From: Chloroflexota bacterium
GTDB lineage: Bacteria; Chloroflexota; UBA6077
Assembly: GCA_021845945.1 (NCBI GenBank)
Contig: JAJZRD010000220.1
Coordinates: 1 to 6,262 of the forward strand
Reading direction: 5' to 3'
Length of the DNA stretch: 6,262 bases
Both the position numbers and the translations under genes were made by a program. Of this stretch, positions 1 to 6,262 are shown one piece after another (position 1 is the stretch's first letter; each line of letters starts with the position of its first letter). The notes under the pieces are model-generated. The model searched no databases, had not been told where the DNA came from, and worked only from the letters and a program-made list of their open reading frames with translations.

Positions 1-23
1 GGGGAAGGGGGGCTTTCTTCTTC

Positions 24-1268
24 CTACGGCTTCTGGCCCAGCAGTTCCAGCGCCTTCATCAGTTGGGCATCGTTGGCCGAGCGGAACTGATCCGGGGTCA
101 TGTTGGCCTCGCTGTTGGGGGTGAGCGGTGGGACGGCCGCGTCCAGGGACACCTTGACGTCGGGCTCGATGCCGTGCTTCCAGATCTGCCGGCCGTTAGG
201 GGTGAGCCACTCGCTGGTTCCCAGCAGCAGGGCGGAGCCGTCGGAGAGCTGGTAGGAGGAGAGGACGGTGCCGGTGCCGAAGGTAGTCTCTCCCACCAAT
301 TTGCCCCGCTGGTTGTCCTGAATGGCTCCGGCGAAGATCTCTGCTGCGCTGGCCGTGCCCTGATTGATCAGCACCACCATGGGGAGGTCTGTGGCCTGGC
401 CACCCGGTTGGACCGCCTGGGCCTTGCGATTCCCCTGGCTATCCTGCTCCAGGAGGACGTTGCCGCCGGACAGGAACTGGCTGGTGACGGAGATGCACTG
501 ATCCAGCAAACCGCCGGTGTTGCTGCGAACGTCCACTACCAACGCCTGAGCGCCCGCCGATCGGATCTCCTTGAGCGCTCCCAGAAGATCCTGGTTGGTG
601 TTGGCCGAGAACTGGCTGATGCGGAGGTGGGCTACCTTGGTCCCGGGGACCATTGCCCAGCTCACCGGATGGACCTGGATCTTGGCGCGGACTATGGTGA
701 TCTCCGTCATGGTCATCTGTCCCGGGTGGATGACCGTCAGGGTCACCTTGCTCCCCTCGGGGCCCCGAACTATCCGCACCACCTGGTCCAGGGACATGCC
801 TGCCACCTGCTGGCCGTCCACGGTCACAAGGACGTCGCCGGCCTGGATCCCCGCCTTCTGGGCTGGCGATCCATCCAGCGGCGCTACGATGACGGGGAAA
901 CCGTCTTTCTGGCCAAGTTCCGCCCCGATCCCCTGGAACTGTCCGGAGATGTCACTGCTCTGCATGGCGGCTTCATCGGGGGTCAGGAAACGGGTGTGGC
1001 CCGTGTCGCCCAGAGAGGCGAGCATCCCCTCGATGGCTCCGTAGGTCATACTGCGGGGGTCCACGGCCTTACGGTCGACGAAGTTCTTCTGTACCAGGCC
1101 CCACGCCTGCCAGAAGACGCTGAACTGGTCTGCCAGCGCGGGGGGCTCGACCCGTACGGCGCCGGGGAGGAGGGCACTCCTTTCAGCCGTCACTCCTGCC
1201 GTGAAGGAGCTGCCGGAAACGATGACCAGGACAACGAGAACTAGAAAGAGTTGGCGCCAGCGACTCAT
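24..1268 (-). CDS. Exported S41-family (CtpA-like) carboxyl-terminal processing protease homologue, catalytic Lys absent
   Basis: This 414-residue protein resembles C-terminal processing peptidases, which cut exported proteins on the outer face of the membrane. Residues 7-25 are a hydrophobic segment after a short basic N-terminus (MSRWRQ), so it is a signal peptide or membrane anchor; there is no lipobox cysteine. An N-terminal helical region (about 45-105) is followed by a PDZ domain (about 108-195, with GIGAEL and AGIQAGDVL) and then the S41 core (about 210-375). The nucleophile is Ser307 in GTASAAE. The family normally has TFGKGxVQ, in which Lys is the general base and Gln assists; here it reads TFGTGTVL, with Thr332 and Leu336. 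I checked both codons (ACC and CTC). The protein may therefore be inactive or use another base. An in-frame ATG at 1292 exists, but the ATG at 1268 has the ribosome site and the predicted transcript starts inside the longer form. It lies 67 bases after the isomerase stop. The S41 assignment is firm; the substrate is unknown. Confidence 0.93.
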   Translation of the reverse strand: MSRWRQLFLVLVVLVIVSGSSFTAGVTAERSALLPGAVRVEPPALADQFSVFWQAWGLVQKNFVDRKAVDPRSMTYGAIEGMLASLGDTGHTRFLTPDEAAMQSSDISGQFQGIGAELGQKDGFPVIVAPLDGSPAQKAGIQAGDVLVTVDGQQVAGMSLDQVVRIVRGPEGSKVTLTVIHPGQMTMTEITIVRAKIQVHPVSWAMVPGTKVAHLRISQFSANTNQDLLGALKEIRSAGAQALVVDVRSNTGGLLDQCISVTSQFLSGGNVLLEQDSQGNRKAQAVQPGGQATDLPMVVLINQGTASAAEIFAGAIQDNQRGKLVGETTFGTGTVLSSYQLSDGSALLLGTSEWLTPNGRQIWKHGIEPDVKVSLDAAVPPLTPNSEANMTPDQFRSANDAQLMKALELLGQKP

Positions 1269-1273
1269 AGCCA

Positions 1274-1279
1274 CCTCCT
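1274..1279 (-). promoter_or_regulatory. Shine-Dalgarno site of the S41 gene
   Basis: AGGAGG on the minus strand ends five bases before the ATG at 1268 and continues as AGGAGGTGG, a near-perfect anti-16S match. It decides the start: the in-frame ATG at 1292 has no comparable site and would add eight residues ahead of the basic signal-peptide N-region. Confidence 0.85.
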
Positions 1280-1280
1280 G

Positions 1281-1308
1281 CCGAAGTGCCACGAGTATAA
1301 CCGAAGTG
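1281..1308 (-). repeat. Direct repeat CACTTCGG x2 around the -10 box (possible operator)
   Basis: The octamer CACTTCGG (minus strand) occurs at 1301-1308 and again at 1281-1288, exactly 20 bases apart, or about two helical turns. One copy lies in the spacer between the -35 and -10 boxes and the other lies at the predicted transcription start. A dimeric regulator binding both copies on one face of the DNA would block the promoter. The repeat is seen directly; the operator role is inference, and chance repetition in a GC-rich region is possible. Confidence 0.4.
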
Positions 1309-1321
1309 AGAGCGGATGCAA
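1294..1321 (-). promoter_or_regulatory. Sigma70-like promoter of the S41 gene
   Basis: On the minus strand, TTGCAT (1321-1316) is followed after 16 bases by TATACT (1299-1294), which matches the TATAAT consensus at five of six positions; the -35 box is weaker. The start of transcription would fall near 1287, leaving a leader of about 19 bases that contains the ribosome site. This is the most AT-rich spot in a GC-rich intergenic gap, and it suggests that the S41 gene is transcribed separately from the sugar-metabolism genes upstream. Confidence 0.5.
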
Positions 1322-1335
1322 GCCCTCCTGCTCGT

Positions 1336-3018
1336 CTACCCCAGCGCTGCTGTCAACCGGGCCAACCCACTCGGGATGTCGGAGCCCAGGTGGATCGAGA
1401 GGGCGCGGCGGCTGTGCTCCCTCAGCGCCTGGCGGTCCCCCAGGGCCTGGGCTGCCTGGAGGGTCCCGAAATCGTAGGGTTGCCCCGGTATCGGCACGCT
1501 GGCCTTCTTATCACCGGTCAGTTGCAGGAACAGCCCGGAGTTGGGCCCTCCCTTGTGGAGCTGTCCGGTGGAGTGGAGGAACCGAGGCCCGTAGCCCAGG
1601 GTGGTGGCCCGGTGAGCTTGCTCCAGGAGGCGGCGCCTTAGCCCCTCCAGGGCCTGCTCCACTGGCTCTACCATATCGAGATAGGCCATCAGGGCGATGT
1701 AGTCTGTGGGACCGGCCTGGCTGAGGAAGGCCTCCAGGGCCGCTACCAACGTAGACTCCTTCGTCCCGTACAGCTTCAGGCCTCCCCGGACCAGGTCCGG
1801 TCTTGCCTCGGGGAGGCTCCCCTTCTCCTTGTAGGTGGCCAGCAGCCGAGCGGTGTTGTCCTTGCTCTCCTGGACGTTGGGCTGATCGAAGGGATCGATC
1901 TGAAGGATAGCTCCTGCCAGTGCCGTAGCGAACTCCCATCGGAAGAACTCGCCCCCGATATCGTACTCGTCCTCCAGGAGGAAGGTTACCACCGGCTGGC
2001 CCGCTTTCCGGAGACCATCCACGAATCGGTCGAGTTCCCCGTTGTCGTCCCCCTCCAGCCGCACGAAGACGAAGAACCGGTCTTCCCCGTAGCTCTCCGG
2101 CGCCACCCTGGGCTCGCCCGCCACCGGCACGATCCCTTTTCCCTCCTTGCCGGTGCTCTCGGCGATCAGCTGCTCCACCCAGAGTCCGAAGCTCGACAGG
2201 CGGGGCGAAGCCAGCAGGGTCAGCTTGTCCCGTCCTGCCACGGCCATTCCCCCCAGGGCGGCCCCCAGCCAGAGGCCGGGGTTCGCTTCGGAGGGCGAGG
2301 ACGCGCTGCAGGCCAGGGCCATCCGTTCGGCGCTGTCCAGAAGACGGTCGAGATTCAGGCCGATCAACGCTGCCGGCGCCAGGCCGAAGAGGGAGAGGGC
2401 TGAGTAGCGACCCCCGATGTCAGGAGGATTGAGAAAAACCCTGCGGAAGCGGCGATCCCCTGCCAGCCGCTCCAGACTCGTGCCCGGGTCGGTAACGGCG
2501 GCAAAGGCCGAGCCGGCCCGGTCTGCCAGGGCGGACTCGGCTCGCTGGAAGAAGAAGCGGAAGAGAGAGTCTACCTCGATGGTACCGCCCGACTTGCTGG
2601 AGATCAGGTAGAGGCTACGCCCTGGCTCCGCCTGCTGGGCCACTCGAGACACCATGTCGGGGTCGGTGGTATCGAGCACCCACAGCTGTGGGTAGCCCGG
2701 GGCACTGCCAAAGGTGAGCCGCAGCACCTCGGGGCAAAGGCTGGATCCACCCATACCGCACAGAACCACCTGTTGGATGCCGGCCTGCGTTGCCTCGTGG
2801 GCAAAGCTCTGCAGGCCGGAGATCTGGCTTCGCATATCCCCTGCAACGGTGAGCCAGCCGAGCCGCTGGCTTATCTCGGCCTGATGGGAGGATTCCTCTT
2901 TCCACAAGGTGGGGTCTCGATCCCACACCCGAGCCACGGCATCCTTGGCCGCCAACTCCTCCAGGGCGCGATTCACGGGGTCTTGCCATTTACCCAAGGA
3001 CATCTTCTGGCGCTCCAT
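1336..3018 (-). CDS. pgi: Glucose-6-phosphate isomerase, stand-alone version of the Tal-PGI fusion type
   Basis: This 560-residue cytosolic enzyme interconverts glucose-6-phosphate and fructose-6-phosphate, linking glycolysis, gluconeogenesis and the pentose phosphate pathway. It has two SIS domains. The first carries GMGGSS (88-93), the phosphate-binding SSKSGGT (140-146) and GGRYSA (202-207). The second carries QLIAESTGKEGKG (283-295, likely catalytic Glu287), FDQPNVQESK (377-386, Lys386 matching the active-site Lys of classical PGI) and HSTGQLHKGGP (482-492, with His488). The last motif and the overall layout are typical of the C-terminal half of bifunctional transaldolase/PGI proteins of about 950 residues, but no transaldolase domain precedes it. 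The N-terminus MSLGKWQDPV resembles the linker region where the PGI half of such fusions begins. The start at 3018 is preferred because AGGGGG lies six bases upstream; the ATG at 3039 has its only AGGA one base away, and the ATG at 3003 is a further option. It follows transketolase by 154 bases. The PGI assignment is strong; a shared phosphomannose isomerase activity cannot be excluded. Confidence 0.92.
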   Translation of the reverse strand: MERQKMSLGKWQDPVNRALEELAAKDAVARVWDRDPTLWKEESSHQAEISQRLGWLTVAGDMRSQISGLQSFAHEATQAGIQQVVLCGMGGSSLCPEVLRLTFGSAPGYPQLWVLDTTDPDMVSRVAQQAEPGRSLYLISSKSGGTIEVDSLFRFFFQRAESALADRAGSAFAAVTDPGTSLERLAGDRRFRRVFLNPPDIGGRYSALSLFGLAPAALIGLNLDRLLDSAERMALACSASSPSEANPGLWLGAALGGMAVAGRDKLTLLASPRLSSFGLWVEQLIAESTGKEGKGIVPVAGEPRVAPESYGEDRFFVFVRLEGDDNGELDRFVDGLRKAGQPVVTFLLEDEYDIGGEFFRWEFATALAGAILQIDPFDQPNVQESKDNTARLLATYKEKGSLPEARPDLVRGGLKLYGTKESTLVAALEAFLSQAGPTDYIALMAYLDMVEPVEQALEGLRRRLLEQAHRATTLGYGPRFLHSTGQLHKGGPNSGLFLQLTGDKKASVPIPGQPYDFGTLQAAQALGDRQALREHSRRALSIHLGSDIPSGLARLTAALG

Positions 3019-3024
3019 GCCCTT

Positions 3025-3030
3025 CCCCCT
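3025..3030 (-). promoter_or_regulatory. Shine-Dalgarno site supporting the PGI start
   Basis: AGGGGG on the minus strand ends six bases before the ATG at 3018, and a second purine run (AAGGG) follows it. The alternative upstream ATG at 3039 has an AGGA only one base away, which is too close to work, so 3018 is the better start. Confidence 0.6.
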
Positions 3031-3042
3031 TTCGGTCATATC

Positions 3043-3135
3043 CTGTAGCCGCAGGCTTTACGCCTGCGCGCGCCTCGTGGGATGGCGACCCTTCGCACCA
3101 CAGGCTACGCGCACCCATAAAGGGTGCGCCTACAG
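3043..3135. repeat. Inverted pair of REP-like GTAG hairpins (BIME-like element)
   Basis: A 93-base element in the transketolase-PGI gap is bounded by CTGTAG (3043-3048) and CTACAG (3130-3135). Just inside each end is a perfect hairpin. At 3050-3068, seven base pairs (CGCAGGC/GCCTGCG) enclose TTTAC. At 3109-3129, eight base pairs (GCGCACCC/GGGTGCGC) enclose ATAAA. Read inward from either end, each unit is GTAG followed (directly or after one base) by a hairpin, the layout of bacterial REP sequences, whose 5' GTAG is recognised by REP-associated Y1 transposases (RAYTs). The 40 bases between the hairpins show no coding. No target duplication is visible. Transcribed from the minus strand, the hairpins may stabilise the transketolase mRNA 3' end or reduce read-through into pgi; no T-run follows either, so they are not classical terminators. 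Confidence 0.7.
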
Positions 3136-3172
3136 CCCGCTGTCTCCCTGCGGCTGGGTCATCTTGAACAGC

Positions 3173-5212
3173 TTACTCCCTTTTGTCGAGCAATTGGAGT
3201 GCCGCGGCCACGACCCTCTCGGGGGTGAACCCGAATTGCTGGAAGAGCACCGGGGCCGGTGCTGAGGCCCCGAAACGGTCCAAACCTATCACTGCACCAT
3301 TCTCTCCCACGTACCGGCACCAACCCAGGGTGACCCCCGCCTCGACGGCGACTCGGGCCCGTAGTGTTGGAGGGATGACGGTATCTCTATACTCCTTCGG
3401 CTGCTGATCGAACAGCTCCCAGCAGGGCAGGCTGACCACCTGAGCCTGGAGCCCTCGGGCGGCCAGTTGCTCCCCAGCCTCCATGGCCAGAGCCACCTCG
3501 GAGCCGGTGCCGATCAGCACCGTCTCGGGAAAGCCCGAGGGCGCCTCGGACAGGACGTAGGCCCCGCGCCGCAACCCCTCTGCCGGTCTGGCGGTGGTTC
3601 GGTCGATCACCGGTAGCCCCTGGCGGCTGAGGACGATGGCGGTGGGCCCCTGCCTCTGGAGGGCCACCCGCCAGGCCTCGACGGTCTCGTTGGCGTCCGC
3701 CGGCCGGATGACGGCCAGCCCCGGGATGGTCCGCAGCGCCATCAGCTGCTCCACCGGCTGGTGGGTGGGGCCGTCCTCTCCGAGGCCGATGCTATCGTGG
3801 GTGAAGACGAACACCACCCGAATCTGGGAGAGGGCTGCCAGCCGGATGGCGGGGCGCATGTAGTCGGAAAAGGTCAGAAAGGTGCCGGTATAGGGGATGA
3901 ATCCCCCGTGGAGGGCTATGCCGTTGGCGATGGCCCCCATGGCGTGCTCCCGCACCCCGAAGTGGATGTTTGGCCCGGCGTAGGCGCCCGGGCCCAGGTC
4001 GGGCTGGCCCTTGAGATAGGTCTGGTTGGAAGGGGCCAGGTCGGCCGAGCCCCCGACCAACTCTTCCACCCGCTGGAAGAGGGCGTTGAGGGTCTTCCCC
4101 GAGGCGGCCCGCGTTGCCATGGGGCCGTCGGCCGGCTGGAATATCGGCAACTCCGCGTCCCAGCCCTCCGGCAACTCTCCGGCCATCCGCCGTCGCCAGA
4201 CGGCCGCTTCCTGAGGGAAGTCAGCTGCGTAGGCGTCGAAGCGGGCCTCCCATTCGCCCTGCAGCCGCCGCCCTTTCTCCAGGGCCCGCCGGAAGCAGGC
4301 CAGCGCCTCCTCCGGGATGTGGAAGGCGGGCTCCGCGGGCCAGCCCAGGGCGACCTTGGTGGCCTTCAACTCCTCCTCTCCCAGGGGCTCCCCGTGGGCG
4401 GCGGCGCTACCCGCCTTGTGGGGGCTGCCGTAAGCGATGGTGGTGGGTACGATGATCAGGGATGGTCTCTCGCTAGCCGCCTGGGCCCGGCGGATCGCCT
4501 CCTCGATCTGGACCAGGTCGTTGCCGTCGTCAACCCGCTGGACGTCCCACCCGTAGGCCTGAAAGCGGGCCGCCACGTCTTCCGTGAAGGCCAGATCGGT
4601 GGGGCCCTCGATCTGGATCCGGTTGCAGTCGTAGAGGTAGATCAGCTTCCCCAGCCGGAGGTGGCCAGCCAGGCTCGCCGCCTCCGAGGCGACGCCCTCC
4701 TGGAGGTCTCCATCGCCCACTATGACGTAGGTGTAGTGGTCCACGATGGTGTGGCCGGGGCGGTTGAAGTGCTCGGCCAGCTTCCGCTCGGCGATGGCCA
4801 TGCCGACGCCGTTGGCGAAGCCCTGACCCAGGGGGCCTGTGGTCGTCTCGACGCCGGGGGTGAGGCCCACCTCGGGATGGCCCGGGGTGCGGGAACCCCA
4901 CTGGCGGAACTGTTTGATCTCCTCCAGAGGCAGGTCGTACCCGGTCAGGTGGAGCAGGGAGTAAAGCAGCATGGAGGCGTGGCCGGCGGACAGGACGAAG
5001 CGGTCGCGATCGGGCCACCTGGGATCGGCGGGGTTGTGGCGGAGAAACCTGGTCCAGAGGACGTAGGCCATGGGCGCCATCCCCATGGGCGCACCGGGGT
5101 GGCCCGACCTGGCCCGCTGGACGGCGTCGGCCGAAAGCATGCGGATGGTGTTGACGCAGAGATTGTCCAGTTCGGCAGCCCTCGGGGGGGTGCCGGGAGA
5201 TCGATCGGTCAT
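3173..5212 (-). CDS. tkt: Transketolase
   Basis: This 679-residue cytosolic, thiamine-diphosphate-dependent enzyme moves two-carbon ketol units between sugar phosphates in the non-oxidative pentose phosphate or Calvin pathway. The N-terminal pyrophosphate-binding domain carries SGHPG (His38), SAGHAS (His78), GHPE (His112) and GPLGQG (126-131). Its ThDP motif begins GDGDLQEG (166-173) and ends at Asn197 in YDCNRIQ; a Cys stands before this Asn where E. coli has Asp. Substrate-site His265 and His273 follow ([15 protein letters not shown]). The pyrimidine-binding domain has [11 protein letters not shown] (388-398), VREHAM (catalytic Glu422), [20 protein letters not shown] (470-489, His484) and LSRQG (Arg530). 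The C-terminal domain (about 550-679) has GTGSEVALA and VAVEAG. The length fits the family (E. coli 663). The start at 5212 has AGGAG seven bases upstream. All catalytic residues appear intact. The gene follows the kinase by 138 bases and precedes pgi, which uses its product fructose-6-phosphate. The 1-deoxyxylulose-5-phosphate synthase family is excluded by length and motifs. Confidence 0.98.
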   Translation of the reverse strand: MTDRSPGTPPRAAELDNLCVNTIRMLSADAVQRARSGHPGAPMGMAPMAYVLWTRFLRHNPADPRWPDRDRFVLSAGHASMLLYSLLHLTGYDLPLEEIKQFRQWGSRTPGHPEVGLTPGVETTTGPLGQGFANGVGMAIAERKLAEHFNRPGHTIVDHYTYVIVGDGDLQEGVASEAASLAGHLRLGKLIYLYDCNRIQIEGPTDLAFTEDVAARFQAYGWDVQRVDDGNDLVQIEEAIRRAQAASERPSLIIVPTTIAYGSPHKAGSAAAHGEPLGEEELKATKVALGWPAEPAFHIPEEALACFRRALEKGRRLQGEWEARFDAYAADFPQEAAVWRRRMAGELPEGWDAELPIFQPADGPMATRAASGKTLNALFQRVEELVGGSADLAPSNQTYLKGQPDLGPGAYAGPNIHFGVREHAMGAIANGIALHGGFIPYTGTFLTFSDYMRPAIRLAALSQIRVVFVFTHDSIGLGEDGPTHQPVEQLMALRTIPGLAVIRPADANETVEAWRVALQRQGPTAIVLSRQGLPVIDRTTARPAEGLRRGAYVLSEAPSGFPETVLIGTGSEVALAMEAGEQLAARGLQAQVVSLPCWELFDQQPKEYRDTVIPPTLRARVAVEAGVTLGWCRYVGENGAVIGLDRFGASAPAPVLFQQFGFTPERVVAAALQLLDKRE

Positions 5213-5309
5213 CGGGAGTCTCCTGAAAGGCGGTGGTCCGCGGTGGCTGCGAGGTTGTTTTGCATCCTTCGTGCCCGACGCGCCGGCCGGTGGCCCTGCC
5301 CTAGGTATC

Positions 5310-5338
5310 GTAGCGTCGGGCAGAAGGCCCGACGCTAC
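5310..5338. repeat. Perfect 12-bp palindrome with GTAG/CTAC ends (REP-like hairpin)
   Basis: GTAGCGTCGGGC (5310-5321) and its exact reverse complement (5327-5338) enclose the loop AGAAG. The hairpin begins 12 bases after the kinase stop codon. It shares the GTAG/CTAC ends of the element at 3043-3135 but has a different stem. No T-run follows it on the minus strand (GATACCTAGG), so intrinsic termination is doubtful; a REP-type repeat or mRNA 3'-end stabiliser is more likely. A further copy of GCCCGACGC lies at 5273-5281 and could compete for the same pairing. Confidence 0.7.
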
Positions 5339-5350
5339 ATCGAGGTGAGG

Positions 5351-6262
5351 CTACCGCTGGATGCGGGCGGAGCCCCCCTTGGCGAAGGCCCGCACCTGCT
5401 CCAGGGTGGCCATGGTGGTGTCGCCGGGGAAGGTGGTGATCAGCGCCCCGTGGGCCCAACCCAGATTGACGGCCTCTTTCGGCGTCTCGCCCGTCATGAG
5501 GCCGTAGAAGAGGCCGGAGGCAAAGCCGTCTCCGCCGCCGACCCGGTCGTAGATGTCGAGTTCGGCGGCCGGCGCGACGTAGGTCTCGCCGTCGATCCAG
5601 GCCACCGCGCTCCAACTGTGCCGGTTCGTCGAGTGGACCTCCCGGAGGGTCGTCGCGACGACCTTGACCTGCGGATACTTCTCCACAACCTTGTCGATCA
5701 TCCAGAAGAAGGCGCTGGGGTCCAGTTTGGACTTGGCACCGACCTCGGGCCCGGCGATGCCCAGCCCCATCTGTAGGTCTTCCTCGTTGCCGACCAGGAC
5801 GTCGACGTTCTCCACGATCCGCCCGATCACCGACTGCGCGCGGTCGGGACCACCCCAGAGGTTCCACAGCTTCGCCCGGTAGTTCAGGTCGAAGGAGGTT
5901 ACGGCGCCGGCGGCCTTCGCCGCCTTCATCCCCTCGATGATCAGCTCACCGGTCGTCTCGGAGAGGGCCGCGAAGATGCCACCGCTGTGAAACCAGCGCA
6001 GGCCTCCCGCGAAAATGGCGTTCCAGTCGAAGTCGCCCGGCTTCAGCTGCGCCGCGGCCTCGTTGGAGCGGTTGTAGAAGACCACCGGGGCGCGCACGCC
6101 CTGCCCGCGGTCGCTGAAAACCGTGGCCATGTTCGGGCCGTTCACGCCGTTGTGCTGGAAACGCTTGTAGAAGGGCTTCACGCCCATCGCCTTCACCCGC
6201 TCGGCGATCAGGTCGCCGATGGGGTAATCGACCATCGCCGTGACGATGCCGGTCCGCATGCC
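5351..6262 (-). CDS. PfkB-family sugar kinase, probably 2-keto-3-deoxygluconate kinase-like (5' end outside the window)
   Basis: This cytosolic ATP-dependent carbohydrate kinase belongs to the ribokinase/PfkB fold. At least 303 codons are present. The first Met in the window (6257-6259) is preceded by an in-frame Gly codon and sits where family members read LRTGIVTA, so the true start and roughly the first 50-60 residues, with the GG substrate-binding segment, are missing. Numbering from that Met, the visible landmarks are RAPVVFYNRSNEAA (56-69), WFHSGGIFAALS (89-100), SFDLNYRAKLW (122-132, the DxNxRxxLW pattern of KDG-kinase-like members), VGNEED (156-161) and the PfkB signature DRVGGGDGFASG (238-249) with catalytic base Asp244. 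The C-terminus ends normally with TAG at 5351. KDG kinase makes 2-keto-3-deoxy-6-phosphogluconate for the Entner-Doudoroff route, which fits the neighbouring transketolase and isomerase. Fructokinase or another ketose kinase is possible; the PfkB assignment is firm and the substrate is not. Confidence 0.9.
   Translation of the reverse strand, partial: GMRTGIVTAMVDYPIGDLIAERVKAMGVKPFYKRFQHNGVNGPNMATVFSDRGQGVRAPVVFYNRSNEAAAQLKPGDFDWNAIFAGGLRWFHSGGIFAALSETTGELIIEGMKAAKAAGAVTSFDLNYRAKLWNLWGGPDRAQSVIGRIVENVDVLVGNEEDLQMGLGIAGPEVGAKSKLDPSAFFWMIDKVVEKYPQVKVVATTLREVHSTNRHSWSAVAWIDGETYVAPAAELDIYDRVGGGDGFASGLFYGLMTGETPKEAVNLGWAHGALITTFPGDTTMATLEQVRAFAKGGSARIQR

Noticed and set aside
63..1244. 393-codon open frame on the plus strand opposite the S41 gene
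   Set aside because: It is an antisense shadow with no ribosome site, no family resemblance and low-complexity composition. The minus-strand frame has clear PDZ and S41 motifs.
1269..1335. Terminator between pgi and the S41 gene
   Set aside because: No stable hairpin followed by T residues is visible here; the gap is accounted for by the promoter, direct repeat and ribosome site.
3133..3156. Bulged stem CAGCCGC / GCGGGCTG downstream of the transketolase stop as a terminator
   Set aside because: It has a bulge, a nine-base loop and no T-run after it, and it overlaps the end of the REP-like element, so it is too weak to call as an intrinsic terminator.
3130..3162. Ten-codon minus-strand mini-ORF (MTQPQGDSGL) after the transketolase stop, ending in the GTAG of the repeat
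   Set aside because: It has no Shine-Dalgarno sequence and there is no reason to expect translation; an ATG and stop this close occur by chance.
3761..5776. 671-codon open frame on the plus strand crossing transketolase, the gap and the kinase
   Set aside because: It is antisense to two well-conserved genes and runs through the palindromic gap. Its composition is Gly/Ala/Arg/Val-rich with no recognisable domain, as expected for an antisense frame in GC-rich DNA.
6257..6259. ATG at the right edge as the true kinase start
   Set aside because: The preceding in-frame codon is Gly, the N-terminal substrate-binding segment of the PfkB fold is missing, and the Met falls within a conserved strand. 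The gene is cut by the window edge.

Overview
The window is GC-rich and densely coding. Four genes all lie on the minus strand, so transcription runs from high to low coordinates: a PfkB-family sugar kinase (5' end outside the window), transketolase, a glucose-6-phosphate isomerase, and an exported S41/CtpA-type protease-like protein. There are no RNA genes, insertion sequences, CRISPR arrays or phage genes, and no gene-free stretch longer than about 155 bases. The large open frames on the plus strand are antisense shadows of these genes.

Organism: the best guess is Chloroflexota or a relative, at moderate confidence. The isomerase is of the type usually fused behind transaldolase in Chloroflexota and Actinobacteria. 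The S41 protein carries an active-site variant that I associate with Chloroflexota-like proteins. The intergenic regions carry GTAG/CTAC-bounded palindromes of a kind common in such genomes. All three points come from recall, not from a search.

Layout in transcription order: the kinase (KDG-kinase-like, ends at 5351); a 138-base gap with a perfect 12-bp palindrome; transketolase (5212 to 3173); a 154-base gap holding a 93-base pair of inverted REP-like hairpins; the isomerase (3018 to 1336); a 67-base gap with a sigma70-like promoter bracketed by an 8-base direct repeat; and the S41 protein (1268 to 24).

The first three genes form a central sugar-metabolism group: ketosugar-acid phosphorylation, the non-oxidative pentose phosphate pathway, and fructose-6-P/glucose-6-P interconversion. 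They may be one transcription unit, although both junctions are interrupted by palindromic repeats. The S41 gene looks like a separate unit with its own promoter.

No clearly new system is present. The points worth a second look are the missing catalytic Lys and Gln in the S41 protein, the stand-alone transaldolase-fusion-type isomerase next to transketolase, the GTAG-hairpin repeats, and the direct repeat over the S41 promoter.
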